Positions 38,784 to 48,730 are shown, counted from the first letter of the stretch. The stretch is 64,000 nt of DNA from Flavobacterium terrae (GCF_900142035.1 NZ_FQZI01000001.1:1-64000), one strand, 5' to 3'. Notes: a model not told the origin generated them from the sequence alone. A program made the numbers and translations.

Positions 38784-38814
38784 AAAAAAGTCCCTTTTAA
38801 AAAGGGACTTTTTT
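38784..38814. terminator. Bidirectional terminator between usp and TerB-like gene
   Basis: A perfect 11-bp stem AAAGTCCCTTT/AAAGGGACTTT with a 3-nt loop and A/T tracts on both sides. It serves two convergent genes. Confidence 0.9.
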
Positions 38815-39244
38815 ATTTATTCATGTGTTGCATTTCGTACACAAATGTATCTAAATCTACATTAAGCATCAAAAGGGAAAAAGCTTTATCAACAATATAA
38901 CTCACGTTTCCTGGAGTAAAGCCCAAAGCTAATGCAAACTTTGTTAAAATCTCTTTTTGTTTTGGCCCTAAAACATGATCCACATACACCATTCTTGACA
39001 AATCATACAAACGCTCAATTCTTTGAGTATGTAAAGAAGGTGGATTAATAGGGTATTTTAAAGGATTATCTAAAATTTCTTCGTATTCTGCATCTGAAAT
39101 TTCTAAACGGTTTTTAAGCTTATCTAAAAATTGCTTTTCTTCCTCACTTAAATCACCATCTGCAATAGCAACACGCACAATTGCTGAAAAATGACCTTTA
39201 TTTCTTGCCTTAAATTCGCTATCAAATAAATCTGAAAATGACAT
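38813..39244 (-). CDS. TerB-like (tellurite resistance TerB family) protein
   Basis: A 143-residue all-helical cytoplasmic protein with the TerB/DjlA-like pattern: SAIVRVAIADGDLSEEEKQFLDKL, carrying an acidic metal-binding-like loop (DGDLSEEE), and later VDHVLGPKQKEILTKFALALG. Family members bind divalent metal through these acidic residues. No other ter gene is present, so a role in tellurite resistance should not be assumed. Monocistronic. Confidence 0.85.
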   Translation of the reverse strand: MSFSDLFDSEFKARNKGHFSAIVRVAIADGDLSEEEKQFLDKLKNRLEISDAEYEEILDNPLKYPINPPSLHTQRIERLYDLSRMVYVDHVLGPKQKEILTKFALALGFTPGNVSYIVDKAFSLLMLNVDLDTFVYEMQHMNK

Positions 39245-39368
39245 GGTGTATAGTTTTAATTTCTAACAAATGTACTTATAAAAAAAATGTTATCAAAAAA
39301 TTGTATCATTCTATAAAATGCATAAACGAATAAATTTGTAAGTTTGAAAATCCTTTAACCCATCAATT

Positions 39369-39962
39369 ATGCAAGAGTTTTGGCTATACTTCAATATAGG
39401 ATTGAAGCATGTTTTAGACATTCATGCCTACGATCATGTTCTTTTTTTAATTGCACTAACAGTTCCTTATTCATTTAACGATTGGAAAAAACTGTTTATA
39501 CTAGTAAGCTTATTTACCATTGGACATTCATTAGCACTAATCTTATCTGTTTTCGGCATCGTTTACATTAAAGAAAATTTAGTTGAATTTGTCATTCCAA
39601 TTACAATACTTATAGTAGCCATATTTAATCTTTTTTCTGCTGGAAAATCTGGAAAAAATGAAAGCATAACTGTTTCTGCTATTGTAACTTTGTTTTTTGG
39701 AATTATCCACGGATTAGGTTTTTCAAATTATTTTAAAACTATTTTACCAGGAAATGCAACTGACAAATTATTACCATTAGGTGAATTTGCATTAGGAATA
39801 GAAGCCGCACAAATTATAGTAGTTTTTGTGGTTTTAATAATTTCTTATTTAGTTCAAACTGTATTTAGGTTTTCAAAAAGAGATTGGACACTAGTAATGT
39901 CTGCATTTATAATAGGAGTCGTGGTTCCCTTAATCATACAAAGCCCAATTTGGAATAGATAA
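39369..39962 (+). CDS. HupE/UreJ-like membrane protein
   Basis: A 197-residue inner-membrane protein with six to seven helices. It matches the HupE/UreJ_2 pattern: GLKHVLDIHAYDHVLFLIALTVPY at the start, FTIGHSLALILS in helix 3 and FFGIIHGLGFSNYF later. The histidines in these motifs could bind nickel or another metal; related proteins accompany hydrogenase or urease genes, but none is seen here. It is the first gene of a tight operon with the dCMP deaminase (1-bp gap) and an S41 protease. Confidence 0.88.
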   Translation: MQEFWLYFNIGLKHVLDIHAYDHVLFLIALTVPYSFNDWKKLFILVSLFTIGHSLALILSVFGIVYIKENLVEFVIPITILIVAIFNLFSAGKSGKNESITVSAIVTLFFGIIHGLGFSNYFKTILPGNATDKLLPLGEFALGIEAAQIIVVFVVLIISYLVQTVFRFSKRDWTLVMSAFIIGVVVPLIIQSPIWNR

Positions 39963-39963
39963 A

Positions 39964-40392
39964 ATGACAGAAAAAAAAGAAAACAAATACGACAAAGCCT
40001 ATTTAAGACTTGCAAAAGAGTGGAGCAAACTTTCATATTGTAGGAGGAAACAAGTTGGCGCGATTATTGTGCGTGATAGAATGATAATATCTGACGGTTA
40101 CAATGGAACTCCTTCAGGTTTTGAAAATTGCTGTGAAGATGAAAATAATTTAACCCATTGGTACGTTTTACATGCTGAAGCAAATGCAATTTTAAAAGTT
40201 GCTAATTCGACCCAATCATGTAAAGACGCTACATTATATATAACTCTTTCACCTTGCAAAGAATGCAGTAAATTAATACATCAATCCGGCATCAAAAGAG
40301 TGGTATACCACGAGGGGTATAAAGACAATTCGGGTTTGGAATTTTTAAAAAAAGCTGGCGTTGAACTTACACTAATAGAAGAACTAGATTAA
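39964..40392 (+). CDS. dCMP deaminase (ComEB-like)
   Basis: Probably deaminates dCMP to dUMP, feeding dTMP synthesis. The 142-residue zinc enzyme has His70 and Glu72 in HAEANAIL and the cysteine pair in SPCKECSKL (Cys98, Cys101). The start SYCRRKQVGAIIVRDRMIISDGYNGTPSG is characteristic of dCMP rather than tRNA or cytosine deaminases. It lies between the HupE-like gene (1-bp gap) and the S41 protease gene (immediately adjacent). Confidence 0.92.
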   Translation: MTEKKENKYDKAYLRLAKEWSKLSYCRRKQVGAIIVRDRMIISDGYNGTPSGFENCCEDENNLTHWYVLHAEANAILKVANSTQSCKDATLYITLSPCKECSKLIHQSGIKRVVYHEGYKDNSGLEFLKKAGVELTLIEELD

Positions 40393-41970
40393 ATGAAAAT
40401 TGATAAAGTATATTTCCCAATTATTATCTTTTCAGCAATAGCTGTAGGATTTTTATTGGGCGGAATTTTTATCAAAGCCCCTTCATCTGACAGGACATCT
40501 ATTCAAAACGAAACAAAGCAAAAACTAAACAAACTCATAGAATTTATTGATTCGGAATATGTAGACAACATAGACACCGACTCCATTGTAGATCAAACCG
40601 TAACTGGAATATTAGAAAAGCTCGACCCACATTCTGTGTATATCGCTAAAAACGAAGCACAACAAGTGGCAGAAGAAATGAAAGGTGACTTCGTAGGTAT
40701 AGGTGTTAATTTTTTTATTGAAAATGATTCGGTAATTGTTATTAATCCTGTAAAAAATGGCCCTTCTGAAAAAGCGGGCATAAAATCTGGCGACAGAATA
40801 TTAGCTGCAGATGGCGAAAAATTATTTGGAAAGAAAATAAACACAGACAAACTCTATAAAAAACTAAAAGGAGAAATTGGCTCAAAGGTATCACTTACAG
40901 TTTACAGAAAATCCGAGAAGAGAAAGTTCAACACAACAGTTAATCGCAACACAATACCTGTAAAAAGCGTTGACATTGCATTAATGATTAATAAGAAAAT
41001 TGGATATATAAAAATCAATCGATTTGCTGAAACAACTTTCAAAGAATTCAAATCAGGACTTACCAAAGTAATTAAACAAGGTGCTAAGGAGCTTATTTTA
41101 GATTTAAGAGATAATGGAGGAGGCTATTTAGAAGAAGCTGTTGCCATTGCTGATGAATTTCTGCCAGAAAAAAAACTAATCGTTTTTACAAAAAACAAAA
41201 AGAATCGCATAGATAAAACATTTGCGACAGATTATGGTTCATTTGAAAATGGAAAAATAACAGTTTTAATAAACGAAAACACAGCATCAGCCAGTGAAAT
41301 TATAGCTGGAGCCATACAAGACAACGACAGAGGATTAGTTATTGGAAGACGTTCTTTTGGAAAAGGATTGGTGCAACGTGACATGCCTTTTAAAGATGGT
41401 TCAAGTGTAAGACTTACAATAGCTCGTTACTACACTCCAACGGGAAGATCAATACAAAAACCTTATGATCATGGAGGAAATGAAGAATATTTTAATGATT
41501 TCATGAACAGATACCACAACGGAGAAATGTACTCAAAAGACAGTATAAAAATTGCTGACACATTAAAATTTAAAACCCCTAAGGGAAGAGTTGTTTATGG
41601 TGGCGGAGGCATTGTTCCTGATGTTTTTGTTCCGCTTGAAGCTTCTAAAGGAAATGAAATTGTACCTTTATTAATGCAGTCAGGAGTTGTGACTAATTAT
41701 GTGTTTAAGGAAATAGATAAAAACAGAAAATATTTTGAAAAACTAAATTACACTGATTTGATTAAAGAAATAACTATAACAGACGACTACTTTTTCAAGT
41801 TTAGTGATTTCATACACAGGTCTGATTCGTTTGTAGATTTAAATTCTAATCCAACTTTTGTAAAGCGATATCTTGCAGCAGAGTTTTGCCGTCAACTCTT
41901 AGGTGAGAATCAATATTATCATGTAATATTAAAAGATGACACAATGCTTAAAGAAGCGTTGAAACATTAA
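40393..41970 (+). CDS. S41 family C-terminal processing protease
   Basis: A 525-residue exported serine protease anchored by an N-terminal helix (residues about 8-27). It has a PDZ domain (about 85-175; VINPVKNGPSEKAGIKSGDRI) and the S41 catalytic core: LRDNGGGYLEEAV, ENTASASEIIAGA with the nucleophile near Ser301, and SFGKGLVQ with the general-base lysine near 325. A C-terminal region after about residue 410 is extra. CtpA-type proteases trim or degrade envelope proteins. It starts directly after the dCMP deaminase stop. Confidence 0.93.
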   Translation: MKIDKVYFPIIIFSAIAVGFLLGGIFIKAPSSDRTSIQNETKQKLNKLIEFIDSEYVDNIDTDSIVDQTVTGILEKLDPHSVYIAKNEAQQVAEEMKGDFVGIGVNFFIENDSVIVINPVKNGPSEKAGIKSGDRILAADGEKLFGKKINTDKLYKKLKGEIGSKVSLTVYRKSEKRKFNTTVNRNTIPVKSVDIALMINKKIGYIKINRFAETTFKEFKSGLTKVIKQGAKELILDLRDNGGGYLEEAVAIADEFLPEKKLIVFTKNKKNRIDKTFATDYGSFENGKITVLINENTASASEIIAGAIQDNDRGLVIGRRSFGKGLVQRDMPFKDGSSVRLTIARYYTPTGRSIQKPYDHGGNEEYFNDFMNRYHNGEMYSKDSIKIADTLKFKTPKGRVVYGGGGIVPDVFVPLEASKGNEIVPLLMQSGVVTNYVFKEIDKNRKYFEKLNYTDLIKEITITDDYFFKFSDFIHRSDSFVDLNSNPTFVKRYLAAEFCRQLLGENQYYHVILKDDTMLKEALKH

Positions 41971-41975
41971 TAAAA

Positions 41976-42587
41976 CTACTTCACTCTTATGCTGTCGTGT
42001 GCATGAGTTTCAATACCGTTATTCCATAAAACCAAAATATCAGTAGCAACAGCCGCCCCACTTCCAGCCGCGATAGCTAATTGGCTTCTGTGTCCAGCAA
42101 GTGTTCCCGTCACATAAATACCTTCTGCAACTTTTTGGTCTATATTTTTAAGTTGAATACGTTGTTTCTCTGGCAAAGACTTTTGATGTGGCTCTACATA
42201 ATCCATCAAGCCTTCAATAGTAAACAAATTAGAAGAACCTACTCCAATAACTATAATTTTTGAAGAGTATGTGTTTTTATTGGTAACAATTTCGAATCCA
42301 TCATTGACAGAAATTACTTTTATTACTTTTTCCCCTTCAATTTGATTTATATGAGGATAATTTTTTTGAAGTTGTTCAACACTTTCAACTAATAAGTCCG
42401 AACCTAATTTACCAGACTCTATTCCGTAAGCATTGTAAAAAATGGCATCTTGTAAAGAAGAAGCCTTTTGATGTGCAATAATTCCAATCTTTTTGTCCTG
42501 TACAAAAGCCTTTTTGTGAGCCGACCCTAAAACAAGGGCACAAGAAAATCCAGAGACTCCTCCTCCAATTATTAAAACATCAAACAT
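41976..42587 (-). CDS. Minimal NAD(P)/FAD-dependent oxidoreductase, thioredoxin-reductase-like
   Basis: A 203-residue flavoprotein, about two-thirds the length of thioredoxin reductase. It has the FAD-binding start IIGGGVSGFSCALVLGSAHK and the C-terminal signature GIYVTGTLAGHRSQLAIAAGSGAAVATDI. No CxxC redox pair and no second (NADPH) Rossmann domain are present. The order of motifs is intact, so this is a compact form and not a fragment of a broken gene. Electron donor and substrate unknown. It is 1 bp after the small membrane protein gene upstream. Confidence 0.82.
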   Translation of the reverse strand: MFDVLIIGGGVSGFSCALVLGSAHKKAFVQDKKIGIIAHQKASSLQDAIFYNAYGIESGKLGSDLLVESVEQLQKNYPHINQIEGEKVIKVISVNDGFEIVTNKNTYSSKIIVIGVGSSNLFTIEGLMDYVEPHQKSLPEKQRIQLKNIDQKVAEGIYVTGTLAGHRSQLAIAAGSGAAVATDILVLWNNGIETHAHDSIRVK

Positions 42588-42791
42588 TTACGATTGTCTT
42601 TTTAGTTTTTCGTCTATTGATTTAGAGATTCTAAATATTAAAAGGATTACAACAGCACACAAAATAGCTAATATCCCAATTAACGCCACTAAACTATCGC
42701 CTTCAAATAAGTTATCTAAATCCAGCATAGTGATATTAACAACAATAGATATTACAGCCAAAACAAGTACTATGTAAGTAAAAATTTTCAT
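42588..42791 (-). CDS. Small two-helix membrane protein
   Basis: Not assigned to a family. The 67-residue protein has two hydrophobic helices (about 5-25, YIVLVLAVISIVVNITML, and 35-56, ALIGILAILCAVVILLIF) joined by an acidic loop, and ends in a basic tail. Its stop abuts the oxidoreductase gene, which suggests co-expression. It could be a membrane partner of that flavoprotein, but nothing in the sequence proves this. Confidence 0.7.
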   Translation of the reverse strand: MKIFTYIVLVLAVISIVVNITMLDLDNLFEGDSLVALIGILAILCAVVILLIFRISKSIDEKLKRQS

Positions 42792-42830
42792 TTTAAAACT
42801 AATTATTAGACAAAATTAAAACTTTTACTA

Positions 42831-43412
42831 CTAAACAAATAGACCTTTAACATTAGCAGCGAATAATTTAACAGCTATAGCAAGTAAAACTACTCCAAAA
42901 ACCTTTCGAACCACTCCTAAACCCGTTGGTCCAAGTAATTTTTCAATTTTCCCTGAAAGTTTCAAAACCATGTAAACTATTACTATATTAATTAGTATAG
43001 CAACAACGATATTGATAGATTGGTATTCTGAACGAAGAGATAATAAAGTTGTCATAGTTCCAGCTCCAGCTATAAGTGGAAAAGCAAGAGGCACGATACT
43101 GGCCGTTTTAGGTTCATCATCTTTATAAATACTAATTCCAAGTATCATTTCAAGTGCTAAAAAAAATAGAACTATTGAACCTGCTACCGCAAAGGATTTA
43201 ACATCTACACCAATAAACTTCAACATTCCTTCCCCAACAAATAAAAAGGTAATCATGATTAATCCAGAAACCACACTGGCTCTTTCTGCATGAATGTGCC
43301 CAATTTTATTACGCAAATCAACAATAATTGGGATTGTCCCTACAATATCAATTACAGCAAACAAAACCATTCCCACAGTAAAAACTTCTTTCCAGTCAAA
43401 AATCATAATCAA
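42831..43412 (-). CDS. MarC family integral membrane protein
   Basis: A 193-residue protein with six hydrophobic helices and the MarC/UPF0056 pattern: FAVIDIVGTIPIIVDL in helix 1, GISIYKDDE before helix 4 and PLAFPLIAGAGTMTTLLSL with the conserved P-L-x-PL-x-AGPG-like segment. Despite the name, no antibiotic-resistance role is established. A second in-frame ATG lies 6 bp inside; either could be the start. Probably first in a leftward operon with the two following small genes. Confidence 0.9.
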   Translation of the reverse strand: MIMIFDWKEVFTVGMVLFAVIDIVGTIPIIVDLRNKIGHIHAERASVVSGLIMITFLFVGEGMLKFIGVDVKSFAVAGSIVLFFLALEMILGISIYKDDEPKTASIVPLAFPLIAGAGTMTTLLSLRSEYQSINIVVAILINIVIVYMVLKLSGKIEKLLGPTGLGVVRKVFGVVLLAIAVKLFAANVKGLFV

Positions 43413-43498
43413 TTTTTCTTACAAAGATATTTAAATTAAACAACTACTAAACAATTAGATATAATTCTTAAATTTACTGTAAATCAAACTAAAACAAC

Positions 43499-44239
43499 AT
43501 GATACATAAAATGAAAAGTCCAAAAACTATTTTTATTGCATTCCTTAGTCTTTTTATGAGCAATTATATTGTGGCTCAACAACCAACAGAAGCTCAAAAA
43601 AAAGCAATGCAAAATGCAATGATGTATGGTAAAAACAAAGTTGATGCTTCTTCAATTCCTAGCAAATATGATTTTAGTTGGAAATACACATTGATAATGA
43701 AAACATCTTCTGGAAAAGAAATGAATATTGATTATTTTTTACAACCTAATGCAAGTTACTACGGAGCAAACATGAATCAAAAAGGCTCTGAAATGTTCAT
43801 GATTATGGATACTAAAAGTAGATTGATGGTAAACTCATTCAATAAAAGTGGTAAAAAAATAGCCATGGCTTCAAAAATTCCAGACAATATTGATTCATCT
43901 ACTTCTGCAAACACAAAAAAATACACTTATAAAAAACTCCCAAACAAAACGTTTTTAGGATTTAGCTGTAAAGGTCTTGAAGCCACGAGTTCAGACTCTA
44001 AAATTATAATTTATTACACTGATGAAGCTAAAGTTGGCTTTTCAGAAATGTTTAAATCACAACAAAACAATTCACTACCAGCAGCTATCAAAGATATTTT
44101 TAAGCCGGGTCAAAAAGCACTGACCATGTTTATGGATTATACAGATTTGAAAGAAAAATCGAAAAACATGACCATGACTTGTACATCTCTAAAACAACAG
44201 AGTCATACTTTTAACAAATCAGACTATCAGTTCATGTAA
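43499..44239 (+). CDS. DUF4412-domain exported protein
   Basis: A 246-residue exported protein. The signal peptide covers about 1-26 (FIAFLSLFMSNYIVAQ). The mature part resembles the DUF4412 type: YDFSWKYTLIMKTSSGKEMNIDYFL, MFMIMDTKSRLMVN and LPNKTFLGFSCKGLEATSSDSKIIIYY. It is rich in methionine and lysine. Function unknown. An in-frame ATG 9 bp inside (MKSPKT) is a plausible alternative start. It is 47 bp before the DUF3109 gene on the same strand. Confidence 0.75.
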   Translation: MIHKMKSPKTIFIAFLSLFMSNYIVAQQPTEAQKKAMQNAMMYGKNKVDASSIPSKYDFSWKYTLIMKTSSGKEMNIDYFLQPNASYYGANMNQKGSEMFMIMDTKSRLMVNSFNKSGKKIAMASKIPDNIDSSTSANTKKYTYKKLPNKTFLGFSCKGLEATSSDSKIIIYYTDEAKVGFSEMFKSQQNNSLPAAIKDIFKPGQKALTMFMDYTDLKEKSKNMTMTCTSLKQQSHTFNKSDYQFM

Positions 44240-44286
44240 AATTTGCAAATAAAACATGTACTTTTGCGCCTCAAAAAAAGGACAAA

Positions 44287-44859
44287 ATGTTTCAATTAGG
44301 GAAAACCATAGTATCTGAGGATATTCTTGAAAAAGAATTTGTGTGCAATTTAACTGCATGCAAAGGAGCTTGTTGTGTAGACGGAGATGCCGGCGCACCA
44401 CTCTTAGAAGAAGAAACAGCTATTTTGGAAAAAATATACCCTACTATAAAACCATTTCTTCGTCCTGAAGGTATAGCAGCAATTGAGGAGCAAGGTACTT
44501 GGTTGAAAGGAAAAGATGGAGATTTAGAAACTCCACTAATAGACAATAAAGACTGTGCTTATGTTATTTTTGACAAAGAGACAGCGCTTTGCGGTATCGA
44601 ACAAGCTTACAATCAAGGGCTAATTGACTGGAAAAAACCCGTTTCTTGTCACTTATACCCAATTCGTGTTAAAGAATTTAGTAGTTTTCAGGCTGTTAAT
44701 TATGATCGCTGGGATATTTGCTCTCCAGCTTGTTCTCTTGGAAAAGAATTAGAAGTTCCTGTTTATAAATTTGTAAAAGAAGCCTTAATTAGACGTTTTG
44801 GCATTGAGTGGTACGAAGAATTAGAAAAAGTAGCCAAAGATTTACAATCTGGAAAATAG
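44287..44859 (+). CDS. DUF3109 family cysteine-rich protein
   Basis: A 190-residue cytoplasmic protein of the DUF3109 family, related to the YkgJ-type zinc/iron-chelate group. Cysteines occur as CNLTACKGACCVDGDAGAP near residue 19, then DCAYV, LCGIE, SCHLYPIRV and CSPACSLG, a spacing suited to binding a metal or Fe-S cluster. The biochemical role is not known. A TACTTTTG -7-like box lies shortly upstream, around 44260. Confidence 0.9.
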   Translation: MFQLGKTIVSEDILEKEFVCNLTACKGACCVDGDAGAPLLEEETAILEKIYPTIKPFLRPEGIAAIEEQGTWLKGKDGDLETPLIDNKDCAYVIFDKETALCGIEQAYNQGLIDWKKPVSCHLYPIRVKEFSSFQAVNYDRWDICSPACSLGKELEVPVYKFVKEALIRRFGIEWYEELEKVAKDLQSGK

Positions 44860-44951
44860 ATAAAAAACAATTAATCTTCTAAGGCAAAATTTCATCTTTT
44901 TAGAGTAATCTTCAAGGCCTTATTTTACAATACTTTCAGAAAAATACAATT

Positions 44952-44980
44952 TTTAAAATATTGATTTTCAGTATTTTAAA
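44952..44980. repeat. AT-rich inverted repeat upstream of nrdB
   Basis: TTTAAAATA pairs perfectly with TATTTTAAA. The pairing extends inward by three more pairs with one wobble, leaving a 5-nt loop. It lies 93 bp after the DUF3109 stop and about 150 bp before nrdB. It could be an operator or a weak transcript end; it has no GC core. Confidence 0.45.
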
Positions 44981-45130
44981 TTAAAAACTTTGCGAGACCC
45001 TTATTTTACTGAGTTGTTAAAAACTCAAGCTAATTGTGAATAACTATGTCTTTCATTTTTGATTTCAAATTCGAATCTTTGTAAACCCCAATCGTTACAA
45101 AAATCAAAATTTTAAATCTCTAATTTTCAA

Positions 45131-46114
45131 ATGGCTATGGCTACTATTGAACCTATTTTACAAGAAAACAAAAACCGTTTTGTGATTTTCCCGATCAAAC
45201 ATCATGATATTTGGGAATGGTACAAAAAAATGGAGGCTAGTTTTTGGACTGCCGAAGAAATCGATTTGCATCAAGACTTGTCAGATTGGAACAATAAATT
45301 AAATGATGACGAAAAATATTTTATAAAACACATTTTAGCATTTTTCGCAGCATCTGATGGTATTGTTAATGAAAACTTAGCTGAAAACTTTGTAAACGAA
45401 GTTCAATATCCTGAAGCAAAATTTTTCTATGGTTTCCAAATCATGATGGAAAACATTCACAGCGAAACGTACTCTTTATTAATTGACACTTACGTAAAGG
45501 ATGACAATGAAAAGAATGAATTATTCAATGCTTTAGACGTATTTCCAGCTATCAAGAAAAAAGCAGAATGGGCTTTAAAATGGATTGAATCTGATTCATT
45601 TGCTGAACGTTTAATTGCCTTTGCTGCCGTAGAAGGAATCTTCTTTTCAGGAGCATTTTGTTCAATTTATTGGTTAAAAAAACGTGGCTTAATGCCAGGA
45701 TTAACATTCTCTAATGAATTAATTTCTCGTGATGAGGGTGTTCACTGTGACTTTGCTGTACACTTACACAATCATCACTTAATGAACAAAGTTCCTACAG
45801 CTAGAATTAGAGAAATCATTGTTGATGCATTAAACATCGAAAGAGAGTTTATTACAGAATCTCTTCCAGTGAGTTTAATTGGAATGAATGCTACATTAAT
45901 GACTCAATACTTAGAGTTCGTTGCTGATAGATTACTAGTAGAATTAGGTTGTAATAAAGAATATAATTCAACAAATCCTTTTGATTTCATGGATATGATT
46001 TCATTACAAGGAAAAACAAATTTCTTTGAAAAACGTGTTGCTGAATACCAAAAAGCTGGTGTTATGAACAATGACACTGAAGCTAACAAAATTAGTTTCG
46101 ACGCCGATTTTTAA
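45131..46114 (+). CDS. nrdB: Ribonucleotide reductase class Ia beta subunit
   Basis: Houses the diiron centre and tyrosyl radical that start ribonucleotide reduction. The 327-residue protein resembles the eukaryotic-type R2: the radical tyrosine is in [14 protein letters not shown], and iron ligands sit in the E-x-x-H motifs ENIHSE and DEGVHCDF and in AVEGIFF. The C-terminus is acidic and aromatic (KISFDADF), as needed to dock on NrdA. nrdA follows after 192 bp. The 271-bp upstream gap holds an inverted repeat and a DnaA-box-like sequence. Confidence 0.96.
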   Translation: MAMATIEPILQENKNRFVIFPIKHHDIWEWYKKMEASFWTAEEIDLHQDLSDWNNKLNDDEKYFIKHILAFFAASDGIVNENLAENFVNEVQYPEAKFFYGFQIMMENIHSETYSLLIDTYVKDDNEKNELFNALDVFPAIKKKAEWALKWIESDSFAERLIAFAAVEGIFFSGAFCSIYWLKKRGLMPGLTFSNELISRDEGVHCDFAVHLHNHHLMNKVPTARIREIIVDALNIEREFITESLPVSLIGMNATLMTQYLEFVADRLLVELGCNKEYNSTNPFDFMDMISLQGKTNFFEKRVAEYQKAGVMNNDTEANKISFDADF

Positions 46115-46125
46115 TATAAACTAAA

Positions 46126-46196
46126 GGTGGTTTCGAGAACCTCAACCACCAAAATCATCTGAGGTTCTCGCGTTGTCTGAGGCTCTCGAAGACAAC
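46126..46196 (+). repeat. Paired-hairpin repeat between nrdB and nrdA
   Basis: Hairpin 1 has a 7-bp stem GGTGGTT/AACCACC (46126-46150) around an 11-nt loop TCGAGAACCTC. Hairpin 2 has a 6-bp stem GTTGTC/GACAAC (46172-46196) around TGAGGCTCTCGAA. Between them lies TGAGGTTCTCG, an exact reverse complement of hairpin 1's CGAGAACCTCA. The core thus occurs three times in alternating orientation. It resembles a palindromic REP-type intergenic repeat and may also set the nrdB:nrdA mRNA ratio. Confidence 0.65.
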
Positions 46197-46306
46197 ATTC
46201 ACAATAAAACGCATAAAAAGTCGGGAGACTTGCGTTATTATCAATAAAATCAAATAAGAACCCGAAGATAGAGAAGGGATTGTCTATTTTCAAAAAACTA
46301 ACATTT

Positions 46307-48730
46307 ATGTACGTTGTAAAAAGAGATGGCCACAAAGAGCCAGTAATGTTTGACAAAATCACAGATAGAATTAAAAAACTATGCTATGGTTTAAATGACA
46401 TGGTAGATGCTGTAAAAGTAGCTATGCGTGTTATTGAAGGATTATATGATGGAGTAACCACTTCGGAGCTTGACAATCTTGCTGCCGAAACTGCTGCATC
46501 AATGACTGTTACGCATCCAGATTATGCACAATTAGCTGCCCGTATTGCTATTTCTAATTTGCACAAAAACACCAACAAATCGTTTTCAGAAACGATGAAT
46601 GAAATGTTCCATTATGTAAATCCTAGAACCAATCAGGAAGCACCTCTTTTATCAGAAGAAGTACACAAAGTAATTATGGAAAATGCGGAGTTCCTAAACT
46701 CGCACATTATCTACAATCGTGACTTTAATTACGATTATTTCGGATTCAAAACTTTAGAGCGTTCTTACCTATTAAAAATTAATGGTAAAATTGTAGAACG
46801 CCCTCAACATATGTTAATGCGTGTTTCGGTGGGAATTCACTTAAACGACTTAGAATCGGTGATTGAAACATACGATTTAATGTCTAAAAAATTCTTTACC
46901 CACGCGACACCAACTTTATTTAATGCAGGTACTCCAAAACCACAAATGTCATCATGTTTCTTATTATCAATGCAAGATGATAGTATTGACGGAATTTATG
47001 ACACGCTAAAATCAACGGCTAAGATTTCGCAATCTGCTGGAGGTATCGGATTATCTATTCACAACGTTCGTGCTACTGGATCTTACATTCGTGGAACTAA
47101 CGGAACATCTAACGGAATTGTTCCAATGTTACGTGTTTTCAATGACACCGCTCGTTATGTAGACCAAGGTGGAGGAAAACGTAAAGGTAGTTTTGCCATT
47201 TATTTAGAAACTTGGCATGCTGATATTTTCGATTTCTTAGACTTGAAAAAGAATACCGGAAAAGAAGAAATGCGTGCCAGAGATTTATTCTTTGCGATGT
47301 GGACTTCCGATTTGTTTATGAAACGTGTTCAGGAAGATTCTACTTGGACCTTGATGTGTCCTAACGAATGTCCGGGATTATACGACGTATATGGTGATGA
47401 GTTCGAAGCATTATACACTTCATACGAAGCACAAGGCAAAGGAAGAAAAACCATCAAAGCACGTGAATTATGGGAGAAAATCTTAGAATCTCAAATTGAG
47501 ACTGGTACTCCTTACATGTTATATAAAGACGCGGCGAACCGTAAATCAAACCAAAAGAATTTGGGAACGATTCGTTCATCAAACTTATGTACTGAAATTA
47601 TGGAGTACACTTCGGCTGATGAAATTGCCGTATGTAACTTGGCTTCGATTTCGTTACCAATGTTTATTGAAAACGGAAAATTCAACCACGATTTATTATA
47701 TAGTGTAACCAAACGTGTGACTCGCAACTTAAATAAAGTAATCGACCGAAACTACTACCCAGTAAAAGAAGCCGAAAACTCTAACATGCGTCACCGTCCA
47801 GTTGGATTAGGTGTTCAAGGTTTAGCCGATGCTTTTATCTTATTGAGAATGCCTTTTACCAGCGACGAAGCAAAACAATTGAATCAGGAAATCTTCGAAA
47901 CGATGTATTTCGCGGCAGTTACTGCTTCGATGGAAATGGCAAAAGAAGAAGGACCATACTCTTCATTCCAAGGATCTCCTATTTCACAAGGAGAATTCCA
48001 ATATAACCTTTGGGGAATTCAAGATTCTGACTTATCAGGGCGTTGGGACTGGGCTTCACTTAGAAAAGAAGTAATGGAGCACGGAGTACGTAACTCGCTA
48101 TTAATGGCACCAATGCCAACGGCTTCTACATCACAAATTTTAGGAAACAACGAAGCTTTTGAACCATATACTTCAAATATTTATACAAGAAGAGTACTTT
48201 CGGGGGAATTCATTGTAGTAAACAAACATTTACTAGAGGATTTGGTAAAAAGAGGATTGTGGAACGAAGATTTAAAACAACAAATCATGCGTCATAACGG
48301 TTCGGTACAAAATATCGATGCCATTCCACAGGACTTGAAAGAATTATACAAAACAGTTTGGGAAATGTCAATGAAAGACATTATCGATATGTCACGCCAC
48401 AGAGGTTATTTTATTGACCAATCACAATCTCTGAATTTATTCATGGAAGGAGCAACTTATGCAAAACTAACTTCTATGCATTTCTATGCTTGGCAGTCAG
48501 GATTAAAAACTGGAATGTATTATTTAAGAACCAAAGCGGCTGTAGATGCAATCAAGTTTACTTTGAATAACGACAAAAAAGAAGAACCAGTTGTTATAAA
48601 AGAAGAAGCACAAGCTATCACTATGGAAGTGGTTGCCGAACCTGCTCCAATGAGCGCCGAAGAATACCGAGCTATGATTGAACTGGCTAAAAATGCCGGT
48701 CCTGAAGACTGCGAAATGTGTGGGTCATAG
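46307..48730 (+). CDS. nrdA: Ribonucleotide reductase class Ia alpha subunit
   Basis: Catalytic subunit that reduces ribonucleoside diphosphates. The 807-residue protein starts with an ATP-cone ([25 protein letters not shown]) for allosteric control by ATP/dATP. The barrel has the active-site stretches [18 protein letters not shown] and ASISLP, with [13 protein letters not shown] near the end, and a C-terminal redox pair in DCEMCGS. An in-frame ATG 27 bp upstream is open, but the family starts at MYVVKRDG, so I chose 46307. Confidence 0.97.
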   Translation: MYVVKRDGHKEPVMFDKITDRIKKLCYGLNDMVDAVKVAMRVIEGLYDGVTTSELDNLAAETAASMTVTHPDYAQLAARIAISNLHKNTNKSFSETMNEMFHYVNPRTNQEAPLLSEEVHKVIMENAEFLNSHIIYNRDFNYDYFGFKTLERSYLLKINGKIVERPQHMLMRVSVGIHLNDLESVIETYDLMSKKFFTHATPTLFNAGTPKPQMSSCFLLSMQDDSIDGIYDTLKSTAKISQSAGGIGLSIHNVRATGSYIRGTNGTSNGIVPMLRVFNDTARYVDQGGGKRKGSFAIYLETWHADIFDFLDLKKNTGKEEMRARDLFFAMWTSDLFMKRVQEDSTWTLMCPNECPGLYDVYGDEFEALYTSYEAQGKGRKTIKARELWEKILESQIETGTPYMLYKDAANRKSNQKNLGTIRSSNLCTEIMEYTSADEIAVCNLASISLPMFIENGKFNHDLLYSVTKRVTRNLNKVIDRNYYPVKEAENSNMRHRPVGLGVQGLADAFILLRMPFTSDEAKQLNQEIFETMYFAAVTASMEMAKEEGPYSSFQGSPISQGEFQYNLWGIQDSDLSGRWDWASLRKEVMEHGVRNSLLMAPMPTASTSQILGNNEAFEPYTSNIYTRRVLSGEFIVVNKHLLEDLVKRGLWNEDLKQQIMRHNGSVQNIDAIPQDLKELYKTVWEMSMKDIIDMSRHRGYFIDQSQSLNLFMEGATYAKLTSMHFYAWQSGLKTGMYYLRTKAAVDAIKFTLNNDKKEEPVVIKEEAQAITMEVVAEPAPMSAEEYRAMIELAKNAGPEDCEMCGS

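Noticed and set aside
38813..39244. Tellurite-resistance operon
   Set aside because: Only a lone TerB-like gene is present; no other ter genes.
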